From NCBI RefSeq assembly GCF_000143145.1, contig NC_014313.1:310001-374000 (forward strand): a DNA stretch of 64,000 nucleotides, written 5' to 3'. Position numbers and translations under genes: made by a program. Below, piece by piece: positions 28,143 through 36,750 of this stretch. Every line of letters begins with the position of its first letter. The first letter of the stretch is position 1. The DNA comes from Hyphomicrobium denitrificans ATCC 51888. GTDB taxonomy: Bacteria; Pseudomonadota; Alphaproteobacteria; Rhizobiales; Hyphomicrobiaceae. The notes beneath the pieces are model-generated. The model saw only the letters and a list, made by a program, of their open reading frames with translations, searched no databases and had not been told where the DNA came from.

Positions 28143-29195
28143 ATGGGCTTTATTTCAAAGTTTAAGCTTCTGTTCGGCGGTCTCATCGCTGTTGTTCTGT
28201 TCGGGATTGGAAATATGGACGGCAAGGCTCAAGGCGGCGCCACGCACGAACAGGCACAAGCTCAGGATGCGGATGCATCGCCGCATCGCTCGGGGTTCGT
28301 TGAGGGCGATGGCGTGCGGCTGAACTATCTGGATTGGGGCAGCGATGGTCCGCCGCTGATTTTGATCCACGGCATCGCCAATAGTCCGCATATTTTCGAT
28401 GAGCTTGCGCCGCTGTTGCGCGACCGGTTTCATGTCGTCGCCTACGCGCGGCGCGGGCACGGGCAATCCGAAGCGCCCGTCGGGCCATATGATTCCAACG
28501 CCCTCGTCGGGGATCTGGTGCATCTGCTTGACAACCTGAAAATCGAGCGAGCCAACTTTCTCGGTTGGTCGATGGGCGGCAACGAGGTGACGGAATTCGC
28601 GGGCCGTTATCCGGACCGAGTCGAGAAGATCGTCTATCTCGAAGGCGGCTATGACTGGTCCGATCCGGCGTTCTTCAAGGCCTTCACCGAAATGCTCGCG
28701 GTGAATAGTCCGAAGCCAGAGACGCTCGCTTCGTTCGACGCGCTGAAGGCCTGGTATCGCGCCGCCTGGATCGGCCGTGATGTGCAATGGACTCCGGCTC
28801 TCGAAGCGTTTCTCCGCGATGCCGTGCGCATCGATGCGGATGGGCGCGTGGACCCGGTTCCGACGATCGAGGTATTCGCGGCGCTTCATCAGACGCTTGG
28901 GACGTGGCAGCGGGACTATGCGAAGGTCCGAGCACCGGCGCTCGCAATTTACGGCTCGTCATTCTTTCCAGAGGATGCGAGCGGCACGGATCTCGCGCGC
29001 AAGGTGCGTGATTTCGAGCAAAGTGCGGCCACGCCCTTTCGGCGTGCGAGTATCGAGCGAATCCAGCGCGAGCTTCGCGACGTTCAGGTCCTTGAACTTC
29101 CAGATCGATCCCATATGTCGATTGGCGTGATTGCGCCGGACGTGCTGGCAGCGTCAATTAGGGCGTTTCTGCTATCGGGTTCTGCGGCGCGCTAG
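28143..29195 (+). CDS. Alpha/beta hydrolase, membrane-anchored or exported
   Basis: 350-residue hydrolase with an N-terminal hydrophobic segment (about 5-25) and a charged linker. The fold landmarks are LILIHGIANSPHIF (oxyanion loop HG), the nucleophile elbow GWSMGG (Ser), a C-terminal acid in the region after LAIYGSS, and the catalytic His in DRSHMSIG. The start at 28143 follows GGAG with a five-base gap; ATG 28140 and 28089 are alternatives. Substrate cannot be told from sequence. Confidence 0.87.
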   Translation: MGFISKFKLLFGGLIAVVLFGIGNMDGKAQGGATHEQAQAQDADASPHRSGFVEGDGVRLNYLDWGSDGPPLILIHGIANSPHIFDELAPLLRDRFHVVAYARRGHGQSEAPVGPYDSNALVGDLVHLLDNLKIERANFLGWSMGGNEVTEFAGRYPDRVEKIVYLEGGYDWSDPAFFKAFTEMLAVNSPKPETLASFDALKAWYRAAWIGRDVQWTPALEAFLRDAVRIDADGRVDPVPTIEVFAALHQTLGTWQRDYAKVRAPALAIYGSSFFPEDASGTDLARKVRDFEQSAATPFRRASIERIQRELRDVQVLELPDRSHMSIGVIAPDVLAASIRAFLLSGSAAR

Positions 29196-29315
29196 CGGCC
29201 GATGCGTCGACCCGTCCCGTACGTCAGCAACTATTGCGCGGTTTGCGATTGTGATTGAATCACTCGCGTGCGGCGGGCGAAACGCGCGGCCGATAGACGA
29301 GCAAAAGGCATCGAA

Positions 29316-30185
29316 ATGAGCGATTCATCGAGCTATTCGCCGCCCAAGGTCTGGCGATGGGAGGAAGCGAGCGGCGGGACGTTCGCCAGCATCAATCGGC
29401 CGGTCGCCGGGGCGACGCACGAGAAGGCGCTGCCGGTTGGAAAGCATCCGTTGCAGCTTTACTCCTTGGCGACGCCGAACGGCATCAAAGTGACGGTGAT
29501 GCTCGAGGAACTACTCGCGCGCGGTTTTACCGGTGCCGAGTACGATGCATGGCTGATCCGCATTACCGGCGGGGATCAGTTCGGAAGCGGCTTCGTCGAG
29601 ATCAATCCCAATTCGAAGATACCGGCGCTCGTCGATCACAGCGTCAGCCCACCGAGACGTGTTTTCGAATCCGGGTCCATTCTGCTTTATCTGGCGGAGA
29701 AGTTCGGCGCATTCCTGCCGAGCGATCCGGACAAACGCACGCAAGCGCTGAACTGGCTATTCTGGCAGATGGGAAGCGCACCTTTTCTCGGCGGCGGCTT
29801 CGGTCATTTCTACGCCTACGCGCCTGTTAAAATCGAATACGCGATCAATAGATTCGCGATGGAGGCGAAGCGGCAACTGGACGTGCTCGATCGTCATCTT
29901 GCGTTGCATGAATTCATGGCAGGCGATGAGTATTCGATTGCCGATATGGCGATCTGGCCTTGGTATGGCGGCATCGTGCTCAACGAGGTTTATGGCGTCG
30001 CTGAATTCCTCGACGGGCCGTCCTATGTTCACCTCATGCGCTGGGCGAATGCGATCGCCGACCGTCCGGCGGTGAAACGCGGCAAGATGGTCAACCGCAC
30101 GTTCGGAGATCCTGCAGGCCAGCTTCGTGAGCGTCACGACGCCAGCGATTTTGATCTGCGTACTGAGGACAGGCTCGAGACTTGA
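29316..30185 (+). CDS. yghU: Glutathione S-transferase of the YghU type
   Basis: 289-residue GST-fold protein close to E. coli YghU/YfcG (disulfide-bond reductases that bind two glutathiones). Landmarks are the N-terminal extension with VWRWEEASGGTFASINRPVAG, LQLYSLATPNGIKVTVMLEE for the thioredoxin-like part, NPNSKIPALVDH with the cis-Pro, ESGSILLYLAEKFG, and the C-terminal helical domain ending near GDPAGQLRERH. The ATG at 29316 matches the family N-terminus; the frame begins at 29268. Confidence 0.9.
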   Translation: MSDSSSYSPPKVWRWEEASGGTFASINRPVAGATHEKALPVGKHPLQLYSLATPNGIKVTVMLEELLARGFTGAEYDAWLIRITGGDQFGSGFVEINPNSKIPALVDHSVSPPRRVFESGSILLYLAEKFGAFLPSDPDKRTQALNWLFWQMGSAPFLGGGFGHFYAYAPVKIEYAINRFAMEAKRQLDVLDRHLALHEFMAGDEYSIADMAIWPWYGGIVLNEVYGVAEFLDGPSYVHLMRWANAIADRPAVKRGKMVNRTFGDPAGQLRERHDASDFDLRTEDRLET

Positions 30186-30214
30186 GCAAGTGCTGATCCG
30201 CCGCTCTGCGCTTT

Positions 30215-31321
30215 TTATGACTTTGACTCGCGCTTGAGCAGCGCGCGTTTGCGTTCTACGCCCCATCGATAGCCGGACAACGAGCCATCGTTGCGCACGA
30301 CGCGGTGACACGGGATCACCACGGCGATCTTGTTCGCGCCGCAGGCGTTGGCCACGGCGCGCACAGCTTTCGGCATGCCGAGGCGTTCGGCGATCTCGGT
30401 GTAGGTGGTGGTCGTTCCAGACGGAACTTCACGCAGCGCCTGCCAGACGCGATGCTGGAAAGCCGTCCCGCGAACGTCGAGGGGCAGATTGAAGCCTTGA
30501 TCCGGGGTTTCGACGGCGCTGACGGCCGCTGCGACGATGGCCTCGAAGCTGCTGTCGCCGCCGATCAGGTTTGCTTTGGGAAAGCGATCCTGCAGATTTC
30601 GGACGAGCGTATCGGGATCATCGCCGAGAAAGATCGCTGTGACGCCCTTGCTGCTGGCGGCGACGAGGATTGAACCCAGAGAGCATTCGCCGACGGCAAA
30701 GCGCATTTCCGCGTTGCTTCCTCCAACGCGGAAGTCTGTCGGCGTCATGCCCAGGAAGTCCGCTGAATTTTCGTAGAAGCGTCCGCTCGAGTTGAAGCCT
30801 GACGCATAGATGGCATCCGTCACGGAACTACTCCTTGCAAGGTTTTCGCGCACGCGTTTTTGCCGGTGGGCGACCGCGTAGGCTTTTGGCGTAAGGCCGA
30901 CGATGGCTTTGAATACGCGATGGAAATGATACGTGCTGAGGCCGGTCGCTTGCGCGAGTTCATCCAGCTTCGGTGGTTCATCGGATTGTTCGATCCGGCG
31001 GCATGCGTCGAGAATTTTCGCGGCATACTGGTCGCGAAGAGATGACTCGTTCGGTTTGCAGCGCTTGCAGGGACGAAACCCCGCGCGCTCAGCTTCGGCG
31101 CATGATGCGTGGAACGCCACGTTCTCTCGTCTTGCAAGCCGGGCGGAACACGAGGGCCGGCAATAGACGCCCGTTGTGAGCACGGAATAGTAGAACTTAC
31201 CGTCGAAGGACGCATCGCGCGCTTTCACGGCCGACCAGCGGGCAGCGTCGGTGAGTTGTGCCGGGCCATTGTTGATGGGATTTGCTCTGGTCTTTTGCAT
31301 TGGCGGAGCGATCAGCATCAT
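30215..31321 (-). CDS. ada: Bifunctional Ada: DNA methylphosphotriester/O6-methylguanine methyltransferase and regulator
   Basis: 368-residue adaptive-response protein with all three parts. The N-terminal Ada domain has the zinc/acceptor Cys in GVYCRPSCSAR and FRPCKRCKP (about residues 50-85). An AraC-type helix-turn-helix follows (about 100-175, STYHFHRVFKAIVGLTPKAY). The C-terminal methyltransferase carries the active-site VIPCHRVV and the Arg finger region. It removes methyl groups from DNA and, when methylated on the N-terminal Cys, activates transcription. The start is a judgement: ATG at 31321 has a weak GAAAG upstream, and 31300 is possible. Confidence 0.92.
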   Translation of the reverse strand: MMLIAPPMQKTRANPINNGPAQLTDAARWSAVKARDASFDGKFYYSVLTTGVYCRPSCSARLARRENVAFHASCAEAERAGFRPCKRCKPNESSLRDQYAAKILDACRRIEQSDEPPKLDELAQATGLSTYHFHRVFKAIVGLTPKAYAVAHRQKRVRENLARSSSVTDAIYASGFNSSGRFYENSADFLGMTPTDFRVGGSNAEMRFAVGECSLGSILVAASSKGVTAIFLGDDPDTLVRNLQDRFPKANLIGGDSSFEAIVAAAVSAVETPDQGFNLPLDVRGTAFQHRVWQALREVPSGTTTTYTEIAERLGMPKAVRAVANACGANKIAVVIPCHRVVRNDGSLSGYRWGVERKRALLKRESKS

Positions 31322-31775
31322 TGCCGCTTTCAGTGTGGTTCGGACTATACAAAATAAGAGCCGATGACGTGCGTACGCACTCCGTTCCTTGCCGTCGAAT
31401 TCGGATGTTCGGCCTTGCGGTGGAAATTGGGGAAAACAATGCTCCGGTCCGCTCGCATCTTTTCGGCATATATTATTGAAATATATTGTTTTATCCTCGT
31501 TTGGCATCGAGGCCTGGCTTTGCGTCCATCTAGCTAGGTCACGGCGATACGGATGCGGACCACGATGCGCGCGCCGACGTGGCGCCCATGCATGCTCAGG
31601 AGCGACGCCGGGAATCCACGTGAAGTGTTACGTAGATATACGTGTGCGGCGCCGGCCAACGTATCAGGGCGTGCCTGGCTGCGCGGTGGTTTTGATGCGT
31701 CGCATGGAGCGCTCACCACTTCCCTGATATTCCTCGCGGGGGTTGTGATTTGAAAGAGCGCGAGGGACATCGAAG
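31322..31775. other. 454-base gap between ada and the YeeE/YedE genes
   Basis: No convincing coding sequence. It contains the divergent promoters of ada and of the membrane pair. An AT-rich 19-bp palindrome (31468-31486) is the most striking element and is listed separately. The longest frames here have no recognisable protein features and overlap each other on both strands. Confidence 0.5.
31468..31486. promoter_or_regulatory. AT-rich 19-bp palindrome, possible operator
   Basis: ATATATT at 31468-31474 and AATATAT at 31480-31486 form perfect arms around ATTGA. This stands out in a GC-rich genome. It lies about 150 bases upstream of ada and 290 bases upstream of the YeeE-like gene. ArsR-family sulfide repressors (BigR) that control YeeE/YedE genes elsewhere use AT-rich operators, but no such regulator gene is seen here. 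Confidence 0.35.
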
Positions 31776-32219
31776 TTGGCGATCGAAACTGAATTTACGC
31801 CTTTGGCATCGGCTGTGGGTGGCGCGCTGATCGGCGTGTCGGCGGTTCTGCTGCTGTATTCCAGTGGGCGCATCGCAGGCGTCAGCGGCATCATACGGCG
31901 GCTGATCGTGCCGTCGAGCGACAGCAAGCCGGAGCTTGCCCTGGCGTTTATCGTCGGTCTTATCGCCGCTCCGTTTGTTTGGACCGCCGCCACGGGAAGC
32001 GCTGTCGTACAGTCGGTGTCCGAGAATCTTCCGCTCGCGGCCGTTGCCGGGCTTCTGGTCGGGTTCGGCGCGGCTTTCGGCGGCGGCTGCACGAGTGGTC
32101 ACGGCGTTTGCGGACTGTCGCGTCTCTCGAAGCGCTCGCTGGTGGCGACGATCGTATTCATGGCCGTCGCGGCGCTGACGGTGTTCGTCAGCCGCCATAT
32201 CGTCGGAGGTGGCGCATGA
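31776..32219 (+). CDS. YeeE/YedE-like sulfur transport half-protein, N-terminal half
   Basis: 147-residue membrane protein with four hydrophobic helices and the YeeE motif FGGGCTSGHGVCGLSRLSKRS, with two conserved Cys. YeeE/TsuA proteins pass thiosulfate or other sulfur species across the inner membrane by way of cysteines. Here the family is split into two proteins (PmpA/PmpB-like); this one is the first half. The stop overlaps the next start by ATGA. It lies next to a quinoprotein cluster that contains several other sulfur-related folds. Confidence 0.87.
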   Translation: MAIETEFTPLASAVGGALIGVSAVLLLYSSGRIAGVSGIIRRLIVPSSDSKPELALAFIVGLIAAPFVWTAATGSAVVQSVSENLPLAAVAGLLVGFGAAFGGGCTSGHGVCGLSRLSKRSLVATIVFMAVAALTVFVSRHIVGGGA

Positions 32220-32635
32220 GCATCCTCCTCAACCTTGCTGCGGGGCTCATCTTCGGTCTTGGACTCGTGATTTCGGGGATGGCAAATCCCGCGAAGGTTT
32301 TGAATTTTCTCGATGTCACAGGGAGCTGGGATCCGAGCCTGGCCTTCGTGATGCTCGGCGCGATCGCGGTAACGGCGATGGGCTTTCGGCTCGTACTGCG
32401 TCGGCCGAAGCCGCTTCTCGAGCAGAGCTTTCAGTTGCCGGGCCAGAGTTCGATCGATGGGCCGCTTGTCATCGGGTCGGCAATCTTCGGATTGGGCTGG
32501 GGACTTTTCGGCTTCTGTCCAGGTCCTGCGATTACATCGCTCGGGCTTGCTGCCACCAGTACGCTGGTGTTTGTGCCGATGATGCTGATCGGTATTGCGG
32601 CTGCGGCGGTGATCCGTAAGCGGCTGGGCAGCTGA
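32216..32635 (+). CDS. YeeE/YedE-like sulfur transport half-protein, C-terminal half
   Basis: 139-residue membrane protein, second half of the split YeeE/YedE transporter. It begins with LNLAAGLIFGLGLVISGMANPAKVLNF, the usual start of this half, and has the conserved Cys in GWGLFGFCPGPAITSLG. Four hydrophobic helices. Coupled to the first half by ATGA overlap. It ends 51 bases before the convergent CXXCW rhodanese gene. Confidence 0.86.
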   Translation: MSILLNLAAGLIFGLGLVISGMANPAKVLNFLDVTGSWDPSLAFVMLGAIAVTAMGFRLVLRRPKPLLEQSFQLPGQSSIDGPLVIGSAIFGLGWGLFGFCPGPAITSLGLAATSTLVFVPMMLIGIAAAAVIRKRLGS

Positions 32636-32685
32636 CATCGCGTGAGATGCGAGGCAATCAGGCTGTCGCCGAAGGGTTTGGCGCT

Positions 32686-33276
32686 CTAGTGCTTCGCACT
32701 CGCATCGGATGATGCCGCGGGCAGCGGGTGAAAAGGTTCAGGCTTGGCGTCGATGAGAGTGCCGCCCCAGTCGGTCCAACCGTCTGTGCCTTCGCTCAGC
32801 CAGTAAATATTCTGGTAGCCCAAGGCCGCAGCGCGACGAACGGCGTTCCACGACATCCAGCAATCGGCCTTGCAGTAAAAAATGATGGCGCGAGACCGGT
32901 CGCCTTGCGTCAGCCTCGCGAGATTGTCTGAAAAGTACTTCGATTGGTCGGAGGTCAGAACACCTTGGCCGACGTCGGCGAGCCAGGTAGAGCCGGCGAT
33001 ATTGCGGTGGGATTTCGGCAGATACCATTGCCCGGTTTTTGGATTCGCTCGGCCGCCTTCCGATGGCATGACATCGATGAGAATTGCATTGGCTTTGATG
33101 AGTCCGGCGACATCGGCGGCCATGATGCGCGTGCCACCGGGCACGCTTTCCGGTGTCGGCGTGCGATAGCGTGCGATGCGATAACCTGTTTCGGTGTCGA
33201 ACACCGCTTCATCGGCAAAGCACATCGAGACGCTCGCCATGGACCATGCGAGCACGAAGGCCACGAACTTCCGCAT
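32686..33276 (-). CDS. PQQ-associated rhodanese-like protein with CXXCW motif
   Basis: 196-residue periplasmic protein with a signal peptide (cleavage near CFA). The body is a rhodanese fold whose active loop reads YCKADCWMSWNA, the CXXCW motif typical of a family seen only near PQQ-dependent dehydrogenases. The frame extends upstream to 33513 but this overlaps the beta-propeller gene; the ATG at 33276 begins four bases after that gene ends. Likely a thiol or sulfur-transfer role in quinoprotein maturation or electron relay. The exact role is unknown. Confidence 0.88.
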   Translation of the reverse strand: MRKFVAFVLAWSMASVSMCFADEAVFDTETGYRIARYRTPTPESVPGGTRIMAADVAGLIKANAILIDVMPSEGGRANPKTGQWYLPKSHRNIAGSTWLADVGQGVLTSDQSKYFSDNLARLTQGDRSRAIIFYCKADCWMSWNAVRRAAALGYQNIYWLSEGTDGWTDWGGTLIDAKPEPFHPLPAASSDASAKH

Positions 33277-33280
33277 TGTT

Positions 33281-34306
33281 TCAGCGCGTTTCTGTCTGCG
33301 TCTTGCCTTCGAGCGGGACGCTGCCGGCGGTGTGCTCGGGCATGGCGCGGATCGCGATGCCCCAGGGATAGCGGCCGACCTTGATGGACTTGATTGGGCG
33401 CAAGCTTGCCGTATCGACGACGGTGACGTCGTTCGAGACGCCGTTCGTCGTGTACAGCATATCTTCTTTCGGCGACAGCTCGAGGTGCCAGACGCGCTGG
33501 CCGACGAGCACATAGGATTTCACCTTCGCCGTTTCGACGTCGACGACTGCGACGCGGTTTGCCGGACCGAGGGCTATGAACGCGGTCTTCGCATCGCGTG
33601 TCATGCGAATGCCAACGGGCTGGATGGTATCGCGCGCCACGCCGGGAATGGCGAACGTGATCTTCTTTTCGACCTCCCGCTTGGCGACGTCGATGATCGA
33701 TATGCTGCCACCGACTTCCGATGATACCCAGAGCTTGGCGCCGTCCGGCGTGAACTGAGCGTATCGCGGGCGCTGATCCACCAGGATATTCGAGACCACC
33801 TCGAAGCTCGACGTGTCGATCAGGTGGACCATGTTGGTCGTCTCTGAGGTCGTGACGGCGATTTTGTCGTCGGGCGAAACGGCCATGCCTTCGGGCTCGA
33901 CGCCGACGTCAATCTGTTTCACAACCTGCCGCGTTCCGACGTCGACGACGGTCGTGACGGCATTATCTTCATTCGCGACATAAAGAAGCCGGCCGTCGTG
34001 CGAGAGCGCGAACTGCTCAGGGTCGGCGCCCGACGGCAGATCGTGAAGCATCGTGTCGGTCGCCGCATCGTAGACCTGGACCGAGTTGCTATCGCTGGCG
34101 CACACGAAGAATTTCTTGAAATCGCGAGAAAACGTGATTCCTCGCGGCCGCTTGCCAACGCTCAGCGTGCGGACGACGTTGAGCGTCCGCGAATCGATGA
34201 TGGAAACCGAATTGTCCTTCTCGTTGGTGACGTAGATCTCATCGGCGATCGCAACGGGCATCGACATGCTCAGGAACCAGCACGCCAGCAAGGCTCGTCG
34301 TCCCAT
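33281..34306 (-). CDS. PQQ-associated YVTN beta-propeller protein
   Basis: 341-residue exported beta-propeller. A signal peptide ends near VAIA. At least six blade repeats of the YVTN type are visible, such as IYVTNEKDNSVSIID, RLLYVANEDNAVTTV, KLWVSSEVGGSISIID and MLYTTNGVSNDVTVVD. This family accompanies ethanol- or methanol-type quinoprotein dehydrogenases. It may bind a cofactor or a partner in the periplasm. AGAGG lies before the ATG. It is the first gene of a two-gene unit that diverges from the cytochrome gene. Confidence 0.88.
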   Translation of the reverse strand: MGRRALLACWFLSMSMPVAIADEIYVTNEKDNSVSIIDSRTLNVVRTLSVGKRPRGITFSRDFKKFFVCASDSNSVQVYDAATDTMLHDLPSGADPEQFALSHDGRLLYVANEDNAVTTVVDVGTRQVVKQIDVGVEPEGMAVSPDDKIAVTTSETTNMVHLIDTSSFEVVSNILVDQRPRYAQFTPDGAKLWVSSEVGGSISIIDVAKREVEKKITFAIPGVARDTIQPVGIRMTRDAKTAFIALGPANRVAVVDVETAKVKSYVLVGQRVWHLELSPKEDMLYTTNGVSNDVTVVDTASLRPIKSIKVGRYPWGIAIRAMPEHTAGSVPLEGKTQTETR

Positions 34307-34571
34307 CTTAGACCTCTCGTCGCCGGTACCTGCTCAGCCGCCGAAGACGCAAGTCAATCGCAAGCCTCTCCTGAAACGGGGTGCGCACACCATCTCGGAT
34401 GCGCGCCCGCCTGCAATACGACGTTCGTACTGGCTGCCCCGACGAAACCGCCAGAACGTAGAGCTAAGCTCAGCACACTGAACTAAAGAGCAATTCGTCG
34501 AGGCCCCTGCGCCACGTATATCAAGCAGAAAAAATCAAAAAATGTTGGTAGGAAAGCCTGGGAGCTCAAAC

Positions 34572-35003
34572 ATGCCGCTATCACGTATAGCGATGGCTGC
34601 GGCCATCGTATTGGCTGGTGCGACACTCGCCGACAAAACCGCGTTTGCTCACGGCGACGTCACGCCGCAACCGATCGATGCCTCCGAGCTGAAGCAACTC
34701 GGCAAAGAATGGCTCAGCGAGAACCCGTATCGCGGAGATCCGAAAGCCATCGCCATCGGGGCTTCCGGATACAACCAGAACTGCGCCCGCTGCCACGGAC
34801 TCGAGGCGATTTCCGGCGGTATCGCGCCGGATTTGCGCTACCTCGAGTTAGGCAAGACCGGCGACGAATGGTTCCTCGAGCGCATTCGTCACGGCAAGAA
34901 AAATTCCGAAGGCACGACAATCATGCCTGCGTTCGAAGGCGTGTTTTCGCAGGAAGCCATGTGGGCGATCCGCGCTTTTCTCGAGTCCAAGCACGAAGAG
35001 TAA
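34572..35003 (+). CDS. pedF: Cytochrome c-550 PedF-like, electron acceptor for quinoprotein dehydrogenase
   Basis: 143-residue periplasmic c-type cytochrome. Signal peptide of about 26 residues (TAFA/HGDV). The mature start HGDVTPQPIDASELKQLGKEW, the haem site NQNCARCHGLEAISGGIAPDLR and the Met ligand near TIMPAFEGVF closely match PedF of Pseudomonas. It should take electrons from the alcohol dehydrogenase at 37886. The ATG at 34572 follows GGGAG with good spacing; the ATG at 34542 would add ten polar residues before the signal. Confidence 0.9.
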   Translation: MPLSRIAMAAAIVLAGATLADKTAFAHGDVTPQPIDASELKQLGKEWLSENPYRGDPKAIAIGASGYNQNCARCHGLEAISGGIAPDLRYLELGKTGDEWFLERIRHGKKNSEGTTIMPAFEGVFSQEAMWAIRAFLESKHEE

Positions 35004-35012
35004 GAGTGCCAT

Positions 35013-35903
35013 ATGCCTGCCAATTCCACATTTCGGTCAGCCATTCGATTGGCGTGCGCTTTGGGACTCGCGATCGGAATGCTGACGGGAGGAGCTGCCG
35101 CACGACCTCTGGATGAGGTCGTCGGCAGCGGCATTCTCCGGGTCATCGCGTATCTCGACAATGCACCGTTTTCCTGGGACGACAACGGGACGCCGCGGGG
35201 TATCGATGTCGATATTGCCGGAGCCGTCGCGGGTGAACTCGGCGTGAAGCCCGAAGTCGTTCTCCGCATGCCAGGCGAGAAGGGCGACGATGATCTCCGG
35301 GTCAACGTGTGGAAGGGACCTCTGACCGGCGGCGGCGTCGGCGATCTGATGATGCACGTGCCGATCGATCGCGAGTTTGCCGCCCGTAACCCCGAAGCGG
35401 TGCTCGGAAATCCCTACTTTCAAGAGCGTATCGCGCTCGCCATCGACAGTGATCGCACCGGCTCCGATCCGTCGTTCGATATCTTCAAGAAAATCAAGAT
35501 CGGCGTGCAGCTCGGAACCGTCTCCGATTATTTCCTGATGCGCTACGACGATGGGGCGTTGATCGACAACATCGTCCATCACGTGCGCGCGGAAGACGGA
35601 GCCAAGGAATTCAAGAGCAAGGACATCGCTGCTCTCATGGGACAGCGCGCGCGCATCGAGGCTTTGCTGCACGACATCGGCGTCAAGCCGCGTATCGCCG
35701 AGCCCAAGATGGATGGCATCGTGCGCGACCAATGGGTCGTCGGCATGGCCTGGAAGGAAAACAGCCGCGATCTGGGATATGCGGTGCAAGCCGCGCTCGA
35801 CAAGCTGAAGGCAAACGGCAAGCTTGCCGAGATTTTCAGATCCTACGGCGTCACGTATATTGAGCCGCCGATCGACGACGGCGTGTCCAACCAGCAGAAC
35901 TGA
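35013..35903 (+). CDS. Quinoprotein-associated periplasmic solute-binding protein (MxaJ/XoxJ-like)
   Basis: 296-residue exported protein of the bacterial solute-binding fold 3 type. Signal peptide ends near GAAA. Landmarks are LRVIAYLDNAPFSWDDNGTPRGIDVDIA near the start and GVQLGTVSDYFLMRYDDG. Homologues beside methanol or ethanol quinoproteins (MxaJ, XoxJ) bind or activate the dehydrogenase rather than feed an ABC transporter, and no permease gene is present here. It is nine bases after the cytochrome gene. Confidence 0.88.
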   Translation: MPANSTFRSAIRLACALGLAIGMLTGGAAARPLDEVVGSGILRVIAYLDNAPFSWDDNGTPRGIDVDIAGAVAGELGVKPEVVLRMPGEKGDDDLRVNVWKGPLTGGGVGDLMMHVPIDREFAARNPEAVLGNPYFQERIALAIDSDRTGSDPSFDIFKKIKIGVQLGTVSDYFLMRYDDGALIDNIVHHVRAEDGAKEFKSKDIAALMGQRARIEALLHDIGVKPRIAEPKMDGIVRDQWVVGMAWKENSRDLGYAVQAALDKLKANGKLAEIFRSYGVTYIEPPIDDGVSNQQN

Positions 35904-35919
35904 ATAGCGACGCTCACAT

Positions 35920-36750
35920 ATGAGGACTTCGTCCCGTCATATCATTCGGCTGGCATCGTTGATGCTGCTGACCGCATCGCCGGCGCGGGCCGAGCCTCCC
36001 AAAGATGTCTTCAATTCTCCGATGTGGGAGACGCTGTCCGAACGGTACTTCGGGCAGGACAAGGTCGTATTCGATGATCGCGTAAAGGTCGGCGTGCCGC
36101 CTATCGTCGAGAACCAGGCGCAGGTGCCAGTCACGGCGGACGCGCGCATGCTCGACGGCGTCAAGAAGCTCATCGTGTTCGCCGATCTCAATCCGATCCA
36201 GCTTGCGTTGGAACTCGAGCCGATCCAGGCGAAAGCGTTTGTCGCGTTCCGCATGAAGATCGAACAGGCGACGCCGGTTCGTGCGGCGGCGTTGACCGAG
36301 GACGGTGTCTGGCACGTCGGCGGAATGTTTCTGGATGCAGCGGGCGGAGGCTGCACGGCGCCGCCGAAGGCGAATGGCGGCGTTTCCTGGTACGACACGC
36401 TGGGCGAAACGCAGGGGCGTCTGTGGCAGGAGAAAGACGGCAGCGTGCGTGCGCGTTTCCGGATCAGTCATCCGATGGATACGGGGCTCGGGCAGGACAA
36501 CACGCCCGCGTATTATATCGAAAAGGTCGAAGCGAAAGGGACTGCGGGCGTCACGCTGGCGCGGCTCTCGATGTACGAGCCCGTCAGCCAAAACCCGACG
36601 ATCACGCTCGTGGTCGATCTCGGCCGCGACGGAAAGGGTGTCGATATCGATAGCCGTGACAACAACGGTAAGATTTACCGCGCCAGCTTGCTTGCGCCCT
36701 GGCGCCAAAGCCAAAGCGACCAACGCGAAGGGGCATTGAACGCCCCATGA
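35920..36750 (+). CDS. Quinoprotein-associated SoxYZ-like carrier protein
   Basis: 276-residue exported protein fusing SoxY-like (residues about 28-150) and SoxZ-like (about 165-265) domains. The swinging-arm Cys of SoxY appears in an internal GGGCTAPPK instead of a C-terminal GGCGG. In SoxYZ the Cys carries sulfur intermediates. The quinoprotein-linked form is known only by association. The stop overlaps the start of the metallohydrolase gene by four bases. Confidence 0.87.
   Translation: MRTSSRHIIRLASLMLLTASPARAEPPKDVFNSPMWETLSERYFGQDKVVFDDRVKVGVPPIVENQAQVPVTADARMLDGVKKLIVFADLNPIQLALELEPIQAKAFVAFRMKIEQATPVRAAALTEDGVWHVGGMFLDAAGGGCTAPPKANGGVSWYDTLGETQGRLWQEKDGSVRARFRISHPMDTGLGQDNTPAYYIEKVEAKGTAGVTLARLSMYEPVSQNPTITLVVDLGRDGKGVDIDSRDNNGKIYRASLLAPWRQSQSDQREGALNAP

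Noticed and set aside
31389-31727. Possible 112-residue protein in the ada-YeeE gap
   Set aside because: Arg/Cys-rich, no ribosome binding site, no recognisable features, and overlaps other equally poor frames.
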